Positions 1 to 14,459 of a stretch of DNA of 64,000 bases are shown here, piece after piece. The translations under genes were made by a program, and so were the position numbers. Location: NCBI RefSeq assembly GCF_003945595.2, contig NW_024104304.1:868001-932000 (forward strand), given 5' to 3'. Each line of letters begins with the position of its first letter. Position 1 is the stretch's first letter. Origin of the DNA: Pipra filicauda (lineage: Eukaryota > Chordata > Aves > Passeriformes > Pipridae). The notes beneath the pieces were generated by a model, which worked only from the letters and a program-made list of their open reading frames with translations, had not been told where the DNA came from and ran no database searches.

Positions 1-3000
1 TCTCTAAGATGGTTTTCCACTGCAGTGAATCCTTTCACACTGGCTTTTGGAAGCTATGGGAAGTACAGTTTAGTTATGAGTTATTTATATTTTGTTTATT
101 CTACACTATCTCAAGAATTCCTGGAATACATTTTCTTTTCTATCATTATGTTCATTGTTGGAAAATGGATAAATACGAACAGAAATGAAGCATTTGAATA
201 ATGATTTAACTAAGTGTGCTTCAGCAAAATTCCTTCTAATTTAGAATAATCAATTGAAAGTAACAGGCTATTTTTGTCCTTTAACATCCCAAATTAAATT
301 ATATTAAAGTGGATCAACTTTTAAAGTAAAATAACTTTACAAATTTAAGACAAAATCTAGGGCAACTGAATGTTCCCATTAGTAAATCTTTACCACTTTA
401 ACCTGATTAGATGATAATGCAATGCAGAATACAAAACATCCAACGTATGTAATCAGGCTATGCAACTGCATGTTGTCAGAAATTATCAGAATTCAAAACG
501 ACACAAATGATAGTACAAACAAGGGCAATGTAAAACCAACTATGATAAGCTTAAAAAAATTCACCAGTGGAGACACAGACATATTAAATGAATATTTTTC
601 TCTGCTTCTGTGCCAGTCATTTAAGGGGACATCCATACTTATCAGGATATAAAAAATTATTACAGATTTTCTGGGTTTGTATTTAATCTTATTTAACAAT
701 AAACAGAAAGCTGGAAGGCAAATATACAAAATCTGAAAGTCCTGAGCATCCAGGGTCTGACTCTACGTTAAACTGCCTTTGCAAACAGGTAGGCTTTTCA
801 AACATCAAGACAACATCTACTTTCTTTGTAGAGAGAACTTACATTCTTTCTTTCTAAAGATAGGAGAAGGTGGAAATAAGCATTCAGTGTTTATTCTATC
901 ACATGCACTTTGAGCCCATGCCTGTATTTATACAAAGAAATTCTGATGCTTTCATAGGCTTTCATAGGGATATTTTCTGGCTGCTAAGTAGGTCATCCTC
1001 TACCACTCCCCCACTTTGAAAATAATCTTATGGATGCAACTTTCATGGAAGAAATACGTTATTTGAGAACATGAAATTCAAAGTGTATAAAAGGGCTAGA
1101 TCCATGTGTGCACTTGGGTGTTACAATACAGTTTTGTAACATCAAACTATGTTTAGTGGATAACCACCTACTTACATATCTAAAAGTGATGTGATGCGAA
1201 ACAGCTTTTGGTAGAACCAAGCAGTCAGAAAAACTTGGTCACTCAGCATGATGCACCATCATTCTTCAGGGACATAAGGCATCCCAAAACCTTCTTCTGA
1301 AAGTGCTCCTTAGTCATCCTTTCATAACAGCAGAGAGCACTAGTTTCTTTTGAACTCTAAGAAAAGTGAAGCAGCTGTTTGTCTTTTCCTTATTGTCATA
1401 AGAAGCTTGAAACCTAGGCTCAGACCCTCATCTCCCAGCAGCCAGTCTGGAGATTATTCCACAACAACCTCCTCGTTGAGGAAGTGGTACATGTTTAACA
1501 AAAATGAAATTTAAGATTCTTAGATGTAGGATGAGAAAATAGGAAGAGGAAGAGTAGTGCTCCACATCAGAACACGCAATACTCTCTCTGGGGAGATGAA
1601 AGTGCTGGGCTCTGATCTCTGCTGTAATGACTGCTTATACATTCTGTTTTAAGTAGTAATTGGATAAAATATTGAAGTAGTCCTTGGATGGGACATGTGC
1701 AATAGAAGCAACAGGAACCACTGCACAGCTCATGTATGAATTCTGCAGAAATACACCAAATTTCAAGTACTTATTGGTCTGAAGTGATACCATCTTCTAT
1801 TAGCTAAAAAAGAGAAATTAGTGAATATTAAGCTACAAGTAGAGTTTCCGTTTAATTTACTTCATTTATTGATAATCTCTTTCAGGATCAGAAAGTTGAT
1901 AGACACATTTGTAACTCCCTAGTAGCTGGGAGATTGAGCTGAGGGATCAGATGCTGTCAAGATAATCTCCACAGACCTCAGCAACTTTCACCAAGGAAGA
2001 TAGTCATCATAAGAGAAAAACACGGCACTTAAAGTATGTTGCTGTGCAAGGAAAACCTGCTTGTTGTTTTTTCTTTTTCAAATGATTATGTTGAAAATCA
2101 AGGCATGCTTCATCCAGTGTATGAAGCAAACCTGTATGCAAGTGGGGCCAAATAACATTCAGCTTAATAACTGTGCCAAAGCCATTAGTTCTTTTGAAAA
2201 GCTGCTTAGTAAAATTGTGCTAACAAAAAGGCAGATTCTTTTTGAATGTCACTTAAGAATTATTAATATCATCAACATGACAGCCATGATATGTTACATA
2301 TTTGATCCATTCCTTTATTCCTCACCTATTTCCTCTACTTAGTTTTGCAATATGAATTGCAGGATTTCATCTTGAAATAGCTTACCTACATTATAGTAGC
2401 CAACAGAAAGGTACTAAAGGTTTTGCAGATGGAGAAATAATGTTTGGAGCTCTGAGTATCTCAGAAGTTACAGCATAGGGAATAGGTATTTTAGTTCAGT
2501 TTTATGTTAAAACAATCAGCAAAATATAAGTGATCTTCCATTATAACTATCACCATCTTATTTCAAAATTAATGCTTCATATATTAATACCTAAAATGTC
2601 AGGATTTCATGGTCTCAAAATCATGAATTAATTCTGTACAACAAATTCATAGACCTTAGATGAATATTGTTGAACATATGTTGAATATAACTGCTACAAA
2701 ATACTTCCCATTACGTAAAAATAAATTTTGTATTAATTTTTAATTGCAGCTATCTTGCTGCAATTATTCCCTTGGTCTGCCAGACACAAAAGAGCGTAAC
2801 TAAGATGTGAGGAAGGCACACAGAGTGGTATCTGCCTACTATGCCTACAAGGCCAACCAAGTAACAGAGGAAGAGTCTGGAATAAGAAATCATCTAGCTT
2901 CAAATCCTTTCCTCAGCCTCCTAAACTTTTCATTGTAGATTGTATTGTATTATATATTTATGTTTTAATAGCAAACCAAATTACTCTTGCTATAAAAGGT

Positions 3001-6000
3001 ATATCAGAGTATAATAACACTCTGGACAATAAAGAGCAAATTAAAGTTCTAAGTAGCTTTTGAATCTCTGATGGACACAGATTGTTTTCAAGAAAAATTA
3101 AAAAGAGGACATAGAAGAATTTTTTTTAATTATATTAAGAAAATCTAAACCAGTAGTACTGATATTCTGCTTTTAACAACAACTGTTAACACTCCTGACT
3201 TATAAATTTTCCTCCTTATAGAATTAAACATTTTTTTGCCCTTTTCAAACTGTTTCAATCCCATATTTTAAAACTAAATTTGAAGACTTGATCCAGGAAT
3301 CAATTGACATTTAACTATTTGAAAATACATATTCCTATAATTACACACAAAGACATGTTAAATTATTAATTTAAGATTGTTTTATTTTATAAAATTCATT
3401 TTAAGTTGCCTTATCTTAAGCTTGGTTGAAAATATTCCCTGGCCAGGGTTGAATTTCCTTGAAATTTTTAGTCAAAGACTGTCTGAGAAGCCTGAGAGCA
3501 AGATTATGGAAATATCCAGTAGTTATTTGTAAACACTAAAAAAATATCCCAGTGATCTTTTTGAGAAGACTCTAGGCTTTGGGATGGATACTTCAAGCAT
3601 GAATATGCTTTAAGCTAGACACAGGCCTTTTGCCATCTTTGTTAAAAATCTGTCTACATTTGTCAGAGTGATAAGTCTTTGAGATATAAATATCATCTGC
3701 CATTCCTGGCATCAGGGAGTATAAAGTAAAGCTTTTAAAGTCTAGGTTTGATCTCACTACTCTGACAGGAAAGGTGCTCCAGAACCTACTGCTGTCTTGA
3801 TTACAAGTGATCTTCCAGTTGCCACCTCAACCTTATTCCTGGTCTTTTGGGGTATTTTTGCAACAACAGTGTTCATTTCCTTAAATAACCCTTTCTTCTT
3901 CCTCAATACATTCGTAGCCTGCATTGTACCTCCTCTCAGCTTTTTTTGGTTTTGCTGAGCAAGTTAACTTCTTTTAACCTCTCCTCACCTATTAGTAGTC
4001 CTTCTTTGCAAAGTTAAATACTTTATTTAACTATTCCTAGCACTCAGGTAACTACCAAAGTAATTTTATCAGATTTATTTTTTTTAATAAGACCGTGTTC
4101 GAATTTCTTGACTAAAACATCTTCAGTGTATCATCTAAAATCCCTTCAGACTGGCACTTGCTAAACAAAGACTCTCCAGATTCCCAGGGGTCTTAGAGCT
4201 GCCAGACCAATACCCCAGCATCACAGAATGACCCAGCAAATTCATCTTCACAGCTCTTACCTCCACACTCACAACACCTGCCATCCCCACCAAGGAGCTG
4301 AACAGAATCCTTCCAGCTTGGAGATCCAGAGGCAAAACTAATCTTTGCATCTAATAGTTACTTGCCGTGGTTTCAGGTTGATGGTAGCACGGACAAGAGG
4401 CATGGAGAGCAGGGGAGGGCAGGCACCAGACCTGACAAGCAGGAGACTTTCTTTTATGCTCTCCGTGACTTGCTTGGCCGTGCTTAGCTAGCAAGAGGAA
4501 GAAGCTGTATGATCTAAATGTAGAGAGGACAAACACCGGAACCGGTGTGCTGGAGGAAAGGGCTATAGAAATACACCGGGACTGACAGCCTGAGGGACAA
4601 ACACAGAGACTGTCAGAGTCTGGGAGCTGCAGCCGAAAAGCATTCAAGGGAGCAGCAGACTCTGTGGATAAAGAATAGAGGAGAAATGGACTTGCAAGGT
4701 AACTGTTGGGACTAGTAACCACCGCTGCTGGAGAGAGTGGATCAGGGGAGAGCTAAGGATCTGACACACTGGCAGGAAACTGCTATTGCCTCAGCAAAAG
4801 GCTCTGAACAAGGTATTTGATTAACAAGGAGGGGAGGAACTGTGTGTGAGAATGTGTCAGAGAACAGACAAGGACCAAGGAATGGAGTATGCAACCAGAG
4901 GCCACAGGAGACACAGAAATCAAAGAGAATGGTTGAACAAGTGCCTCAGAGCAATGAGAGGACTGACTAGGCGAGCGTGGGAAGGGCTGTGACATGGAGG
5001 AGTGAAACAAGAACTAAGAGTGAGAGGAGAAGGGCAAAGGTCAGCAGAGGAGTGAAGACTGGACAGTGAGGAAGGAGCTAGTGGTGGAGCAGAGGCAGGT
5101 CAGGAGAAGGCTGGAGGAGACATGGCAGAAGGAGCCACATTTGGGAAGAATGAGCACAGGAAAGCACATTCCCCTAAGGAGCGTGGTAGGAAACAGAAAT
5201 TTCACCCCAATTCCAACCATTAGCAAACATCTGAGAGTTCCTCTAGAAAAAAATACCTGTTCCCCTGTGTTAGTGATTCATATAGAGGAATACAAGTGTC
5301 ATCAATCTCTCCCTGAAATCCAACAGCACAGTTTTATGCGGTGTAGTTGAAGTGTCAAAAACTGCTTATAAGCTACACAACAGAGCTTTGTTTTTATGTT
5401 TTTATCAACATTATGAAATTAACACAAAGTTCCTGTTAAAATACTTTCCTTAAGGCTGCAAAGTTAAGCATTAAAATGTTACTGGATTCCATATTTAAGG
5501 TTCACCATGCAGCCTTAATTCAGCCTGCTTATTTTTAAGTCATGATGCAGTCATAATGATGTGATCGTATACTATTACATCCTCAGTGTCTTTCTCTTAT
5601 TCAGTGCAAATGATGGGTGATATTCACTCCATAAACAGTTATTCAGTGTTTTGTTTTGTGATCCTCAGTTCAATGGGCAGCCTCAGAATTTAACTTACTT
5701 CATGCTATTTAAATACTGGTGTGAAGAAGAAATTATTATTTCATAGACTGTTTTGCGCTGCTTATTACTACAGTAGTATCTGACTGCTTCATTCCCATTA
5801 CACAGCATGCAAAGTGAAACCAGGAGGTCAACTTTATTACCTAGGTGAAATTGAGATGCCAGGGATCTGACTTTTAAGAGTTATAAAAATTATGTATCAG
5901 TAATATTCAGACTACAGCACAGGTGGAGTTCAGTGGTGAATGGCAGCTTGAGAACTTCTATAAACCCAACAACATGCTTTGTCAGGCATTTAGAAAATGG

Positions 6001-8203
6001 AAGATAAAAAATGTTTTAAGCCAGTTGTTCAGCACATTCACAGTAACCTTGTGCCCACCCTTCAATCTCCAAGGCAACATTTCCTGCTTTTTAAAAGAAA
6101 TAAGAGATCCTCTCTCTTCCTGCAATCTCCTGTTTTATTCATTTACACACTTTACAACTTCTTCAGCAAAACTCCTACACATAAGAGTCATCCTAAGAGC
6201 ACTTCCATCCTGTGACGAATATAGAGTACATTCCATGAAAAACCAGTACACCATCATACAATTAAAGTCCGTATGACAACGGAGATGCATAATCCTCTGA
6301 GTTAAAACTGCATGTATAACCTTAATTCCAGTGCTTCATAATATCTGAAGGCTTGCCTCTGCCAAACTATTCTTTTAACATCATACCCATGTGTAGTGTT
6401 ACATATAAATACAAATGGATAAGGGAGTCCCTTGCTATATAAAGATGTACTTTTTATGTGCCATAGTAGGATGTTACACAATACAACTGTGGCAGTGAAG
6501 GAAAAGGAAACATCTGCATTTAGACTATAATTACTACGCATTTGTGAGACAATTACTGGCCATTTTAAGTTGTGCAAACAACACTATCAATAAGATCAGA
6601 GCTGATAAATTTTTTTTAACCTACCTTCAGCTACTGTACAGAATTTATCATTTATAATCACTTACATAAAATGTTTTTTTTCCTACAATTAAGACCACTA
6701 GCACATTTTAGCAGCTTAGGGTTATATTACTACCTCTCACAGAAGGACACTGGGATCTAAAAAAGAAAAATTCTGAACAGTAGAAATTTAATTTCTCAGT
6801 GAGGCTATGCTGCATGCATATAGTAAAATGTTATCAGTGAACACAGAATCCCAGTTAATACAAATGATGGCAAGATGACAGTGGCAAAAAACCCCTATTA
6901 GATATTTTTCAAGCCAGAGTTTTACAGCTCTATTTCTTTGATACAACAGCTGAAGAATGTTTTATCTCCTTTGCTTCTAATTTAGTAGCAAGTTAGCTTC
7001 TGCTCCAAGGACCAAGGGTGCACTTTGACCCTCTTTTAACACTTTAGGTCAAAGTGGGTCAGAATGGTTTAAGCTCTCATCCTATTTTCAGTAAATAAGC
7101 ATTTTCCCTGGGAATGAAAATTGACTCAGACAAAAATTGTATAGAATCAGCTCACCTATCAAGACAAATCCTGCTACATTAGAGGGCTTTGCCCATAGGT
7201 GGAGGATGATTTGCAACAGTGTATAGAAAAATAATGTAGATTTGATATGATTTTCAAACACATAACTTTAAATCTAAGTAAATACATTCAAAACAATCAT
7301 GATCTTCCACCACAAACGACAATCAATTCAAATGATCTTAACTTTCCAAATAAGAGCTAGCAGTGAAGTCAGTTAAGGGGCTCTAAATACGGATTTGTAC
7401 TATTACTGCTATGTCATTTTACATGCATGTGTCATCAATAACTATTAGCACTGTTGCCATTAACTTCTTTCTTTTGTACTATGCCTGATAGCTGTAGTAA
7501 CTCATCTACAGGAAAAAAAAAGTCACTAGGAAGACAACAATAATTTTAAATCCCAGACCTAATTCTTAGCATATCACTATTGTGTTTTAGGAAAAAGTAG
7601 TTGTTGTAAAATTGTAAAGCTATCACCTCCCTGGACTAGTGAAACTCATGGCAATACACCTTCAAGAAATCCCTTCAAAAGCCTAAACTGCTTAGGAGCT
7701 GGGCAAAAGGAGTGGAAGAAATGGGCAATGCAATGGATGAGCTTCAGGGTGGAGAGGGAAAAGCAGCCAAGAGGAAATCTGGAGCAGGCAACAAGGGAGG
7801 AGGTCACAGAAGCTGGAAGAACAGTGGGAAAATGAACTTTCTGGGAAAAACAGTTTATGAAGAATATGTCAGTGAGGAGTTACTTATTATGAGAGAAGCA
7901 GTAATACAACAGTCCAAAAAAAAAGGTGTAAACAGTCTCTTGTGTGTAGGTCTGGAAAGAGAACTAGCTTTGAAGTCAACCTAAGGGCCACTGAAGACTT
8001 TCTCTTTATTTCAAAGATGACTGGATTTAGCATTTATAGTCATATTTGCAAAGATCCTATGCACCTAAAATAGATTCCTTGAGGTATTTTAAAAAATGTT
8101 TAAGATGGCTAGATGCTTAAATCTGATTAAAAACTTTATGAAACAATCACTTAATAAAGTGTCAGGAGCTTCTCAAAATCCCCATCAATATCCTCTAAGT
8201 CTT

Positions 8204-8712
8204 TGTCCTGGTTTCAGCTGTCATAGGGCTTTTTGCTTCCTAGTAGCTGGTACAGTGCCATGCTTTGGATTTAGGGTAAGAATAATGTTGATAACACACT
8301 GATGTTTTACTTGTTGCTTACCAGGGCTGACACTACGTCAAGGACTTTTTACCTTCTCATGTTGCTCACCCAGGACAGCTGACCCCAAAGGATGAAGGGG
8401 ATGTTCCATACCATCTGGTGTCATGTACAACAATAAAACTGGAGGGGAGTTGGCTGGAGGGTGGCAGCCTCCTGTTCAGGGACTGGCTGGGCATCAGTTA
8501 GCAGGTGGTGTGCAACTACATTGGGCATCACTTGTTTCATATATTCTTTTATAATTATTATTATTATTTTCCCTTCCTTTTCTGTCCTATTAAACTGTCT
8601 TTATCTCAAACCACAAGTTTTACCTTTGTCTTATTCTATCCCCCATCCCACTGCGGGGGTGTGAGCGAACAGCTCTGTGGTGTTTAGCTGCCTGACAGGT
8701 TAAACCATAGCA
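8204..8712 (+). mobile_element. Solo LTR of an avian ERVL-type endogenous retrovirus
   Basis: The element starts TGTCCTGGTTTCAGC and ends with a GGTTAAACCA-type tail and a terminal CA, the hallmark of the abundant avian ERVL LTR. Inside are the expected motifs: TTCCTAGTAGCTGGTA (8237), GTTGATAACACACTGATG (8287), the CCAGGACAGCTGACC block (8371), an ATTATTATTATT run (8555) and TATTAAACTGTCTTTATCTC just upstream of the 3' end. The flanks GTCTT (8199-8203) and GTCAT (8713-8717) look like a 5-bp target-site duplication with one mismatch. No gag, pol or env sequence adjoins it, so it is a recombined solo LTR. It sits in DST intron 3, antisense to DST. Confidence 0.85.
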
Positions 8713-8820
8713 GTCATAAAAATGAAAAAAATGCAGTCCTTGTTTCCCTTTTTATATACATTAACATGTTCTCTGTGTTTCTTCATTATGGATATGCTCA
8801 AATGGTCCTGAGAGAGGACA

Positions 8821-8847
8821 TGTGTGTGTGTGTGTGTGTGCGCACAC
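8821..8847. repeat. (TG)n microsatellite
   Basis: A run of TG dinucleotides followed by CGCACACG. It lies between the ERVL LTR and the neighbouring CR1. Confidence 0.9.
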
Positions 8848-8903
8848 GGGCATGCACAGTCTGGTAGCTCACAGCTGTGTCGTACATTTGAGAACATTAA
8901 TAT

Positions 8904-9605
8904 AATCACAGAATATGCTGAGTTGGAAGGGACCCACAAGGATCATCGAGTCCAACCCTTAGTCCTGCACAGAACCATCCCCAAGAGTCACATCATGTGC
9001 CCAAGAGTATCATTCAAATGCTTCTTGAAATGTGTCAGGCTTGGCGCTGTGACCACTTCCCTGGGGAGCCTGTTCCAGTGCCCAACCACCCTCTGGGTGA
9101 AGAACCTTTTTCTAATATCGAACCTAAAACTCCCCTGACACAACTTCAGGCCATTCCCTTGGCTCCTGTCACTGGTCACCACAGAGAAGAGATCAGTGCC
9201 TGCCCCTCCTCTTCCCCTCATAAGGAACTTGTAGACTGCAATCAGGTTTCCCCTCAGTCTGCTCTTCTCCAGGCTGAACAGACCAAGTGACCTCAGCCAC
9301 TCCTCATATGGCTTCCCCTCAAGGCCCTTCACCATCTTTGTTGCCCTCCTTTGGACACTCTCCAACAGCTTAATATCTTTATTATATTGGGCATCCAGAA
9401 CTGCACACAATATTCAAGGTGAGGCTGCCTCAGTGCAGAGCAGAGCGGGACAATCCCCTCCCTCGACCGGCTGGAAATGCTTTGCCTGATGCCCCCCAGG
9501 ACACAGTTGGTCCTCCTGGCTGCCAGGGCACTGCTGACTCATATTCAACTTGCCGTTTACCAGGATCCCCAGGTCCCTTTCTGTGGCACTGCTTTCCAGC
9601 ATCAT
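8904..9605 (-). mobile_element. CR1 LINE, 3' part (ORF2 C-terminus and 3' end)
   Basis: Read on the minus strand, this is the last part of CR1 ORF2. Positions 9605-9414 give a segment around ERDLGILVNGKLNMSQQC, and 9410-8988 give [37 protein letters not shown] and [18 protein letters not shown], the standard CR1 C-terminal blocks. The two parts are in different frames, so the element is dead. The short 3' end near 8904 (ATTCTGTGATT on the minus strand) resembles the CR1 terminal 8-mer. It is 5'-truncated at about 9605, as most CR1 copies are. The catalytic reverse transcriptase core is not present. Confidence 0.93.
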
Positions 9606-10824
9606 GTTAAGAAAAATGCTGAAAGTGAAAGATGGTATGATAATGTTTTGCCAAGTTTGCTTCTAAATGCAATTCACGGGAGACAAAATCCAACACTAGC
9701 AGATGTCTCCAAAAGAAAGACGATATGAATGCAATCTATAGATTAAATAGGTAACACTTGGAATTAACCAAGTCTTGTGCAGGGTGATGGGTAATATTTG
9801 CTTGTCGTCTGTATTAGGTCATTGAAATAGCACATAAAGGACACATGATACTGGAAAACTAGTAAATAGCAGCAAAGTAAGAATAAAAGGAAATTAACAA
9901 AATGAAATAGCTATTATTTAAGGAGACATATTAAAACCTTCTAAAAAGCCCTGTAGAACAACTTCATCCATGTGAAATAATTCATCTCAGGTAGGTTAAG
10001 TGTCCACTAACACACGGAATTCTTCTATAAATTATTTGGTATCAGATGTTTAAAAAAAACTCCAAAGTGTTTTTTATACAGAATTGTAATACTGGTTTTC
10101 TCATAAGTTTTAAGGCTTAAACACATAAAAGCAAAAACCAGGATAGCTGAATAAGACCATGAATGGGACAACTCATGGCTTTGCATGCATTAAAAACTGA
10201 TTTAGCTTTGCTTTCATGGTTTCTTCAACAGGATCTTTACACTGAAAGTTTCACTTCAGCTACCTTGGGAGTAGCCTCAGTGGAGCCAAATGAAGCTGCT
10301 CATATCAGTTGTTTTTTTCCACATGTGACCTCCCAGACATCTGACCTCCTTCAGGTTTCCATGTAGCAACTTGCAGCAATGCTGCACCCACCCCTAAGGA
10401 GCTAAATTGCTGCAGCAAAGGTCAGTCTTAATTAATTAAAAACAGGTTCATTAGGAGACCCCAAGGGATACCTGCAAGCATCAGTGCTTCTGAGATCATT
10501 ATTTGTCATCAGTTTATTCTTTGTAGGTTACTTCAGAGATACTTTTTTTTAACACGATTCCATAGATAATCCACTCAGTATATGCTGTTGCTACACTTCA
10601 GGGGCACAACAGACCAATAACTCTGGATGTGTAAAGTACAGGGATTTGAGAAGAAACAGGGATTTCACATCTGAAAGTGAAGCAACCAGATTTATTTATG
10701 CCCCAATCTCTGTAGTCTCACCTGATGCATATCTTACAGTGATCTTGTTATGACAAACACAAGTCTAAATTTTGATACATGTCATGATCTTAAATAATCC
10801 TTGGTGACTGCATGAGTTGGGCAG

Positions 10825-10861
10825 TTTGATATCTCCATTGTTTAACAATGGAGATATCAAA
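10825..10861. repeat. Near-perfect palindrome: 18-bp arms, 1-nt loop
   Basis: The left arm is TTTGATATCTCCATTGTT (10825-10842), the spacer is a single T (10843), and the right arm is the exact reverse complement (10844-10861). There is no mismatch across 18 pairs. It is in DST intron 3, with no gene or recognisable transposon end next to it. Confidence 0.95.
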
Positions 10862-13800
10862 AGATGCTGCTTTGATGGCATCTCTTTTCCACTATGTTTG
10901 TAGACATACAGGTGAAATTAGAATTTGGCAGAACTGTATGTCTGACTGACTCCACAGCTCAGGAGCCAAATTTGTTTATACAAACTCAAGGCTATCTTTT
11001 GTTCCAGCCCAGCACAAGGTGTGGGGGGGGAGAAATGTTAATAATTTGCAGAGTCTTATACTTTTGCTTCAGAGCAGACCACTATTTAAAACACGGATAA
11101 TATTTGCAAAATGCTTGTAATAGAACCCTTAGTTTAAAATTTGCCCTGGAGAAGTATTGCTATGCAGCAGCAAGCTCGTGACAGGAGACTTTTGCGCATC
11201 CTTCCACACCTTCAGAAAATTTAACTACCTTTACAGAGTCAGCTACCCAATTCATGAAAGGAGTGATATATAACACTCCTTTGACTTGCACAGTCATGCT
11301 AAATTAAAGAACACAGATGTGTTTCTTCTCAAGAGTTCTCTGTTGTGTTCAAAAACTCAAAGCACGCTCCAGTAATAGGTATCTTTACTCTCCTCAGCGT
11401 GAAGTTTGATGTAAAACTGTCACCTATAGAGAATGTCAGCACAGAAAATACAGCCACCAATGAGAGGGTGACCTACAGGGCACAAAATAGAACAATGTGC
11501 CTTAAAAGGGGTAAGCTTCACAGCACTATGTTCATGTTGCACCAAATAAGATGAGTACAAGTGAAAATGGCTATAAACTCTGTACAGTAAGAATTGGTAT
11601 TAGCACAAAATGTATTTAATGTCCTCATTAATGACCTGGAAGGTGTAAAAAAAAATGAAATTTTCAGAGAAAACTGAAGTTTATTTCTGCAAACATCTGC
11701 TTGTGCAGATTTTCAAGGGGAGCAATTATTGTCTTCAGCAGGATTACTCCCATCCACACAATTACACCTAATTTAGTTCTGACAAGATCAGGGACTATGT
11801 TGGAAAGATCTCAGATTGCTATGCAGGAAGCGAGAAATAATACAAGCAAATTCAGATAATTATAGCACCAGCCAGGAAACTGAAAAACAAGACTTAGGCA
11901 CAACAAAATCAAACAAATACAAAATTGTGTAAATTAGCAGGAATAAGAAAACTCAGCATCTAAACATCCACCAAAACTTTTCACGAAATATCTAAAAAGT
12001 CTTTAAGCATACATCTTAATATAGCAACAAAGCAGGCTAACATGTTTTCGGATTGATTACTCAAAAATTTCCTGGAGCAAAGAAAAAGCTTTCCAGAAGA
12101 CTGTTTTATAGTTACTTTGGAGATACCTTTCTTTTCAGAAAATAGGGACAAAAAGGCATGAGTAGAGGAAAAACAAAACTGAGAACTGTTTCATGAGGAG
12201 AAACTGTCTTCTGGTTAGCAGACATCATACATCATTTTTTCAAGTGATGACTAAGCAGAATATGGCCATACCTGCCTACAAATATTTCTGTAATATGAAC
12301 TTCAAGACAACAGATTATTTATTTAAAGTGGTTCAGGTGGGCAGAGATAGGAATAACAGGGGAAAAAAGAGAAAGAAATTATGCAGACTAACAAGAGTAT
12401 TTCTGGCACTGAATCACGTAAAACTCTACAAGGCCAAATGAAGGCCAAAAGTCTCTGAGCTTTGAGACATTGAAACAAAGTGGGATGAAGATGTGCCAAA
12501 CTGCGAGATGGACGATATTGTGATTGCCTGGAACTTCACAATGCTGCGGAGATTTGTCATGGCGTAAACCTTATTCACTCTGTCACCATGGCATTAATAA
12601 TACATTCAGAATAACTTACAATGTCCATGAGAAATTAAATTGGTGACTTAAGTTTTCTGGATTGTAGTCTAATAAAGATAATGATTTATTCTTTTTCTGT
12701 AGAAATGTGAGTTCATCAAGGCTGTAGAAGGAAAGGCTATCAAAAGAACTGCATAACACTGCATAAAAGATACACTGCAAAAGCAATTTCAAGGAGGTGA
12801 CATAATGGTGACAGCACTAAGAGAAGTTTTCTCTAAATCTGAGATTTATTACTGCTTCAGTGGTAGGTCTTGTCAGACACAGCAGACACATGAAATAAGA
12901 GGAAAGTGAAGTTATATAGTAACACTGAACATTTTCTATTCTTACGCTTCTTTCTTTTGCTGGTCCTGAAGCCCCTGACGTGTTACTGACTTTGGGGGAA
13001 AGCAGGGTTTTCTTAGCTTCAATAATCCATTACTCAAAGCCTGTTGTGCTGCTTACACCATTTACACAGTTTTAGCTCTTTAATTCAGCAGCACTGATGC
13101 TCTTTTTCCAATGTTGTTAATCAGTGGTAGTTAGTAACAGCCTAAGCAATTACAGGCAGGCATAGGCCTACCATGGAAAAAATTATGAACAACTGAACTG
13201 AAAAGGGAATTAAAAAACCCAACAGGAGTGACATGGAAAATAATAGAGGAGATAATAGAAGAGATTAAAGAAGGACAACATAGCAGGGAGAGGACCAGAA
13301 GTGAATAATGAACAGAAGAGAGCCTGGTGGGAGGCTGGAGACCCAGTAAGAATTACAGAACAAGACAAAATGGTCTAGAGAGCAAAATAGGATGGGAGTG
13401 AAAGGGAGACGGTTGAGAAGAAAGGACCATCAGATCCTTTAAGAAGAGCAAAAAATGAATCCATCAGGTCAAATTAAGCCACAGAATCTTGAGCACTCTA
13501 AAGTAAATTATAAGTAGAAACATGAGAGAACAGAGGAAACTGGGGAGTAGTGGAGTGAAAGCAGAGAAATGGAATGGATCAGCTAATAAGTAAAAATTCT
13601 AGCTCTGGCTTTCTTTTCTTTGCACAAGTTTCTTGTTCTCTCTGAGGCAATGTAATTCCACTAAGGAAGGCTTTCTCAAACTATCTTCAGACCTCATTGA
13701 CAATTTTTGGTGTTCAATTACCACCAGTCTAGGAAGGTTCAGTTAGACTGCAGCAAGGTCAAGATAATATTATTTAGGGTATGCTCAATATCATTTTAAT

Positions 13801-14459
13801 AATACTGACTTAGTAGAAGTAGTTCAAGCCCCTTCATATTGGCACAAATAAGTTAGTCAGAAAATGCATCAAAACAGTGAGCTCTCATTAATAAAAGAAA
13901 AGCATTATGTCTGCAAGACATAATATGTCTTCATGCACATTTACATTAGGAACTGTATGTTTCAATGAATTGTCATATTTCCACACAAAAAGGACGTTAT
14001 CAGTATTAATAGAACTGGACGTAGATCAAGTTGAGAAGCAAAGAATGATAAGACTTCATCTAAGTTTTTTGAGCAGAAAGATTATAAATACTCTATAAAG
14101 CAGAAGAGACCTCAAAATTGGATCTAGTAATAAGATTTCATATAAATCGGGTTCAGTACATAGCACCTCTGATAAATCTGAGTGAGGAATTTCAATAACA
14201 TACATATGCGCTATAAAAACCTGTTTACTAATATCACTATAAACTATCAAATTAAATATCTTATTTGAATATTGACCGTAGACTGAATATTAAATAAAAA
14301 TATCAAAATTCAAAAAACATTCTTCTTATGCTGAACATAAGAACTGAAGAGATTTTTAAACTGAGGAACAGAATATGGATAGCCCAAAAAATAGAATTGT
14401 ATCACATGACTCTCTAATATACTTTGAGTGCTATTTATCCCTAAAGGTAGAATACTTAC

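Larger units (their letters stand above)
1..14459 (-). other. DST: DST intron 3 (partial), AT-rich non-coding
   Basis: This lies downstream of the third DST coding exon in the direction of transcription. I looked for the next expected DST exon (the Ser/Asp-rich stretch leading to the first calponin-homology domain) on the minus strand and did not recognise it, so it is probably beyond position 1. Apart from the solo LTR, CR1, simple repeats and palindrome listed separately, I see only AT-rich sequence with short chance ORFs. Positions about 4490-5180 and 13190-13600 are purine-rich on the plus strand and contain no recognisable gene. Confidence 0.75.

Noticed and set aside
4351..4722. 123-codon minus-strand ORF in the purine-rich block
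   Set aside because: Low-complexity Ser/Pro/Leu/Cys content expected from pyrimidine-rich sequence; no domain.
8461..8687. Short ORFs inside the ERVL LTR
   Set aside because: LTRs of this type are non-coding; the frames are incidental.
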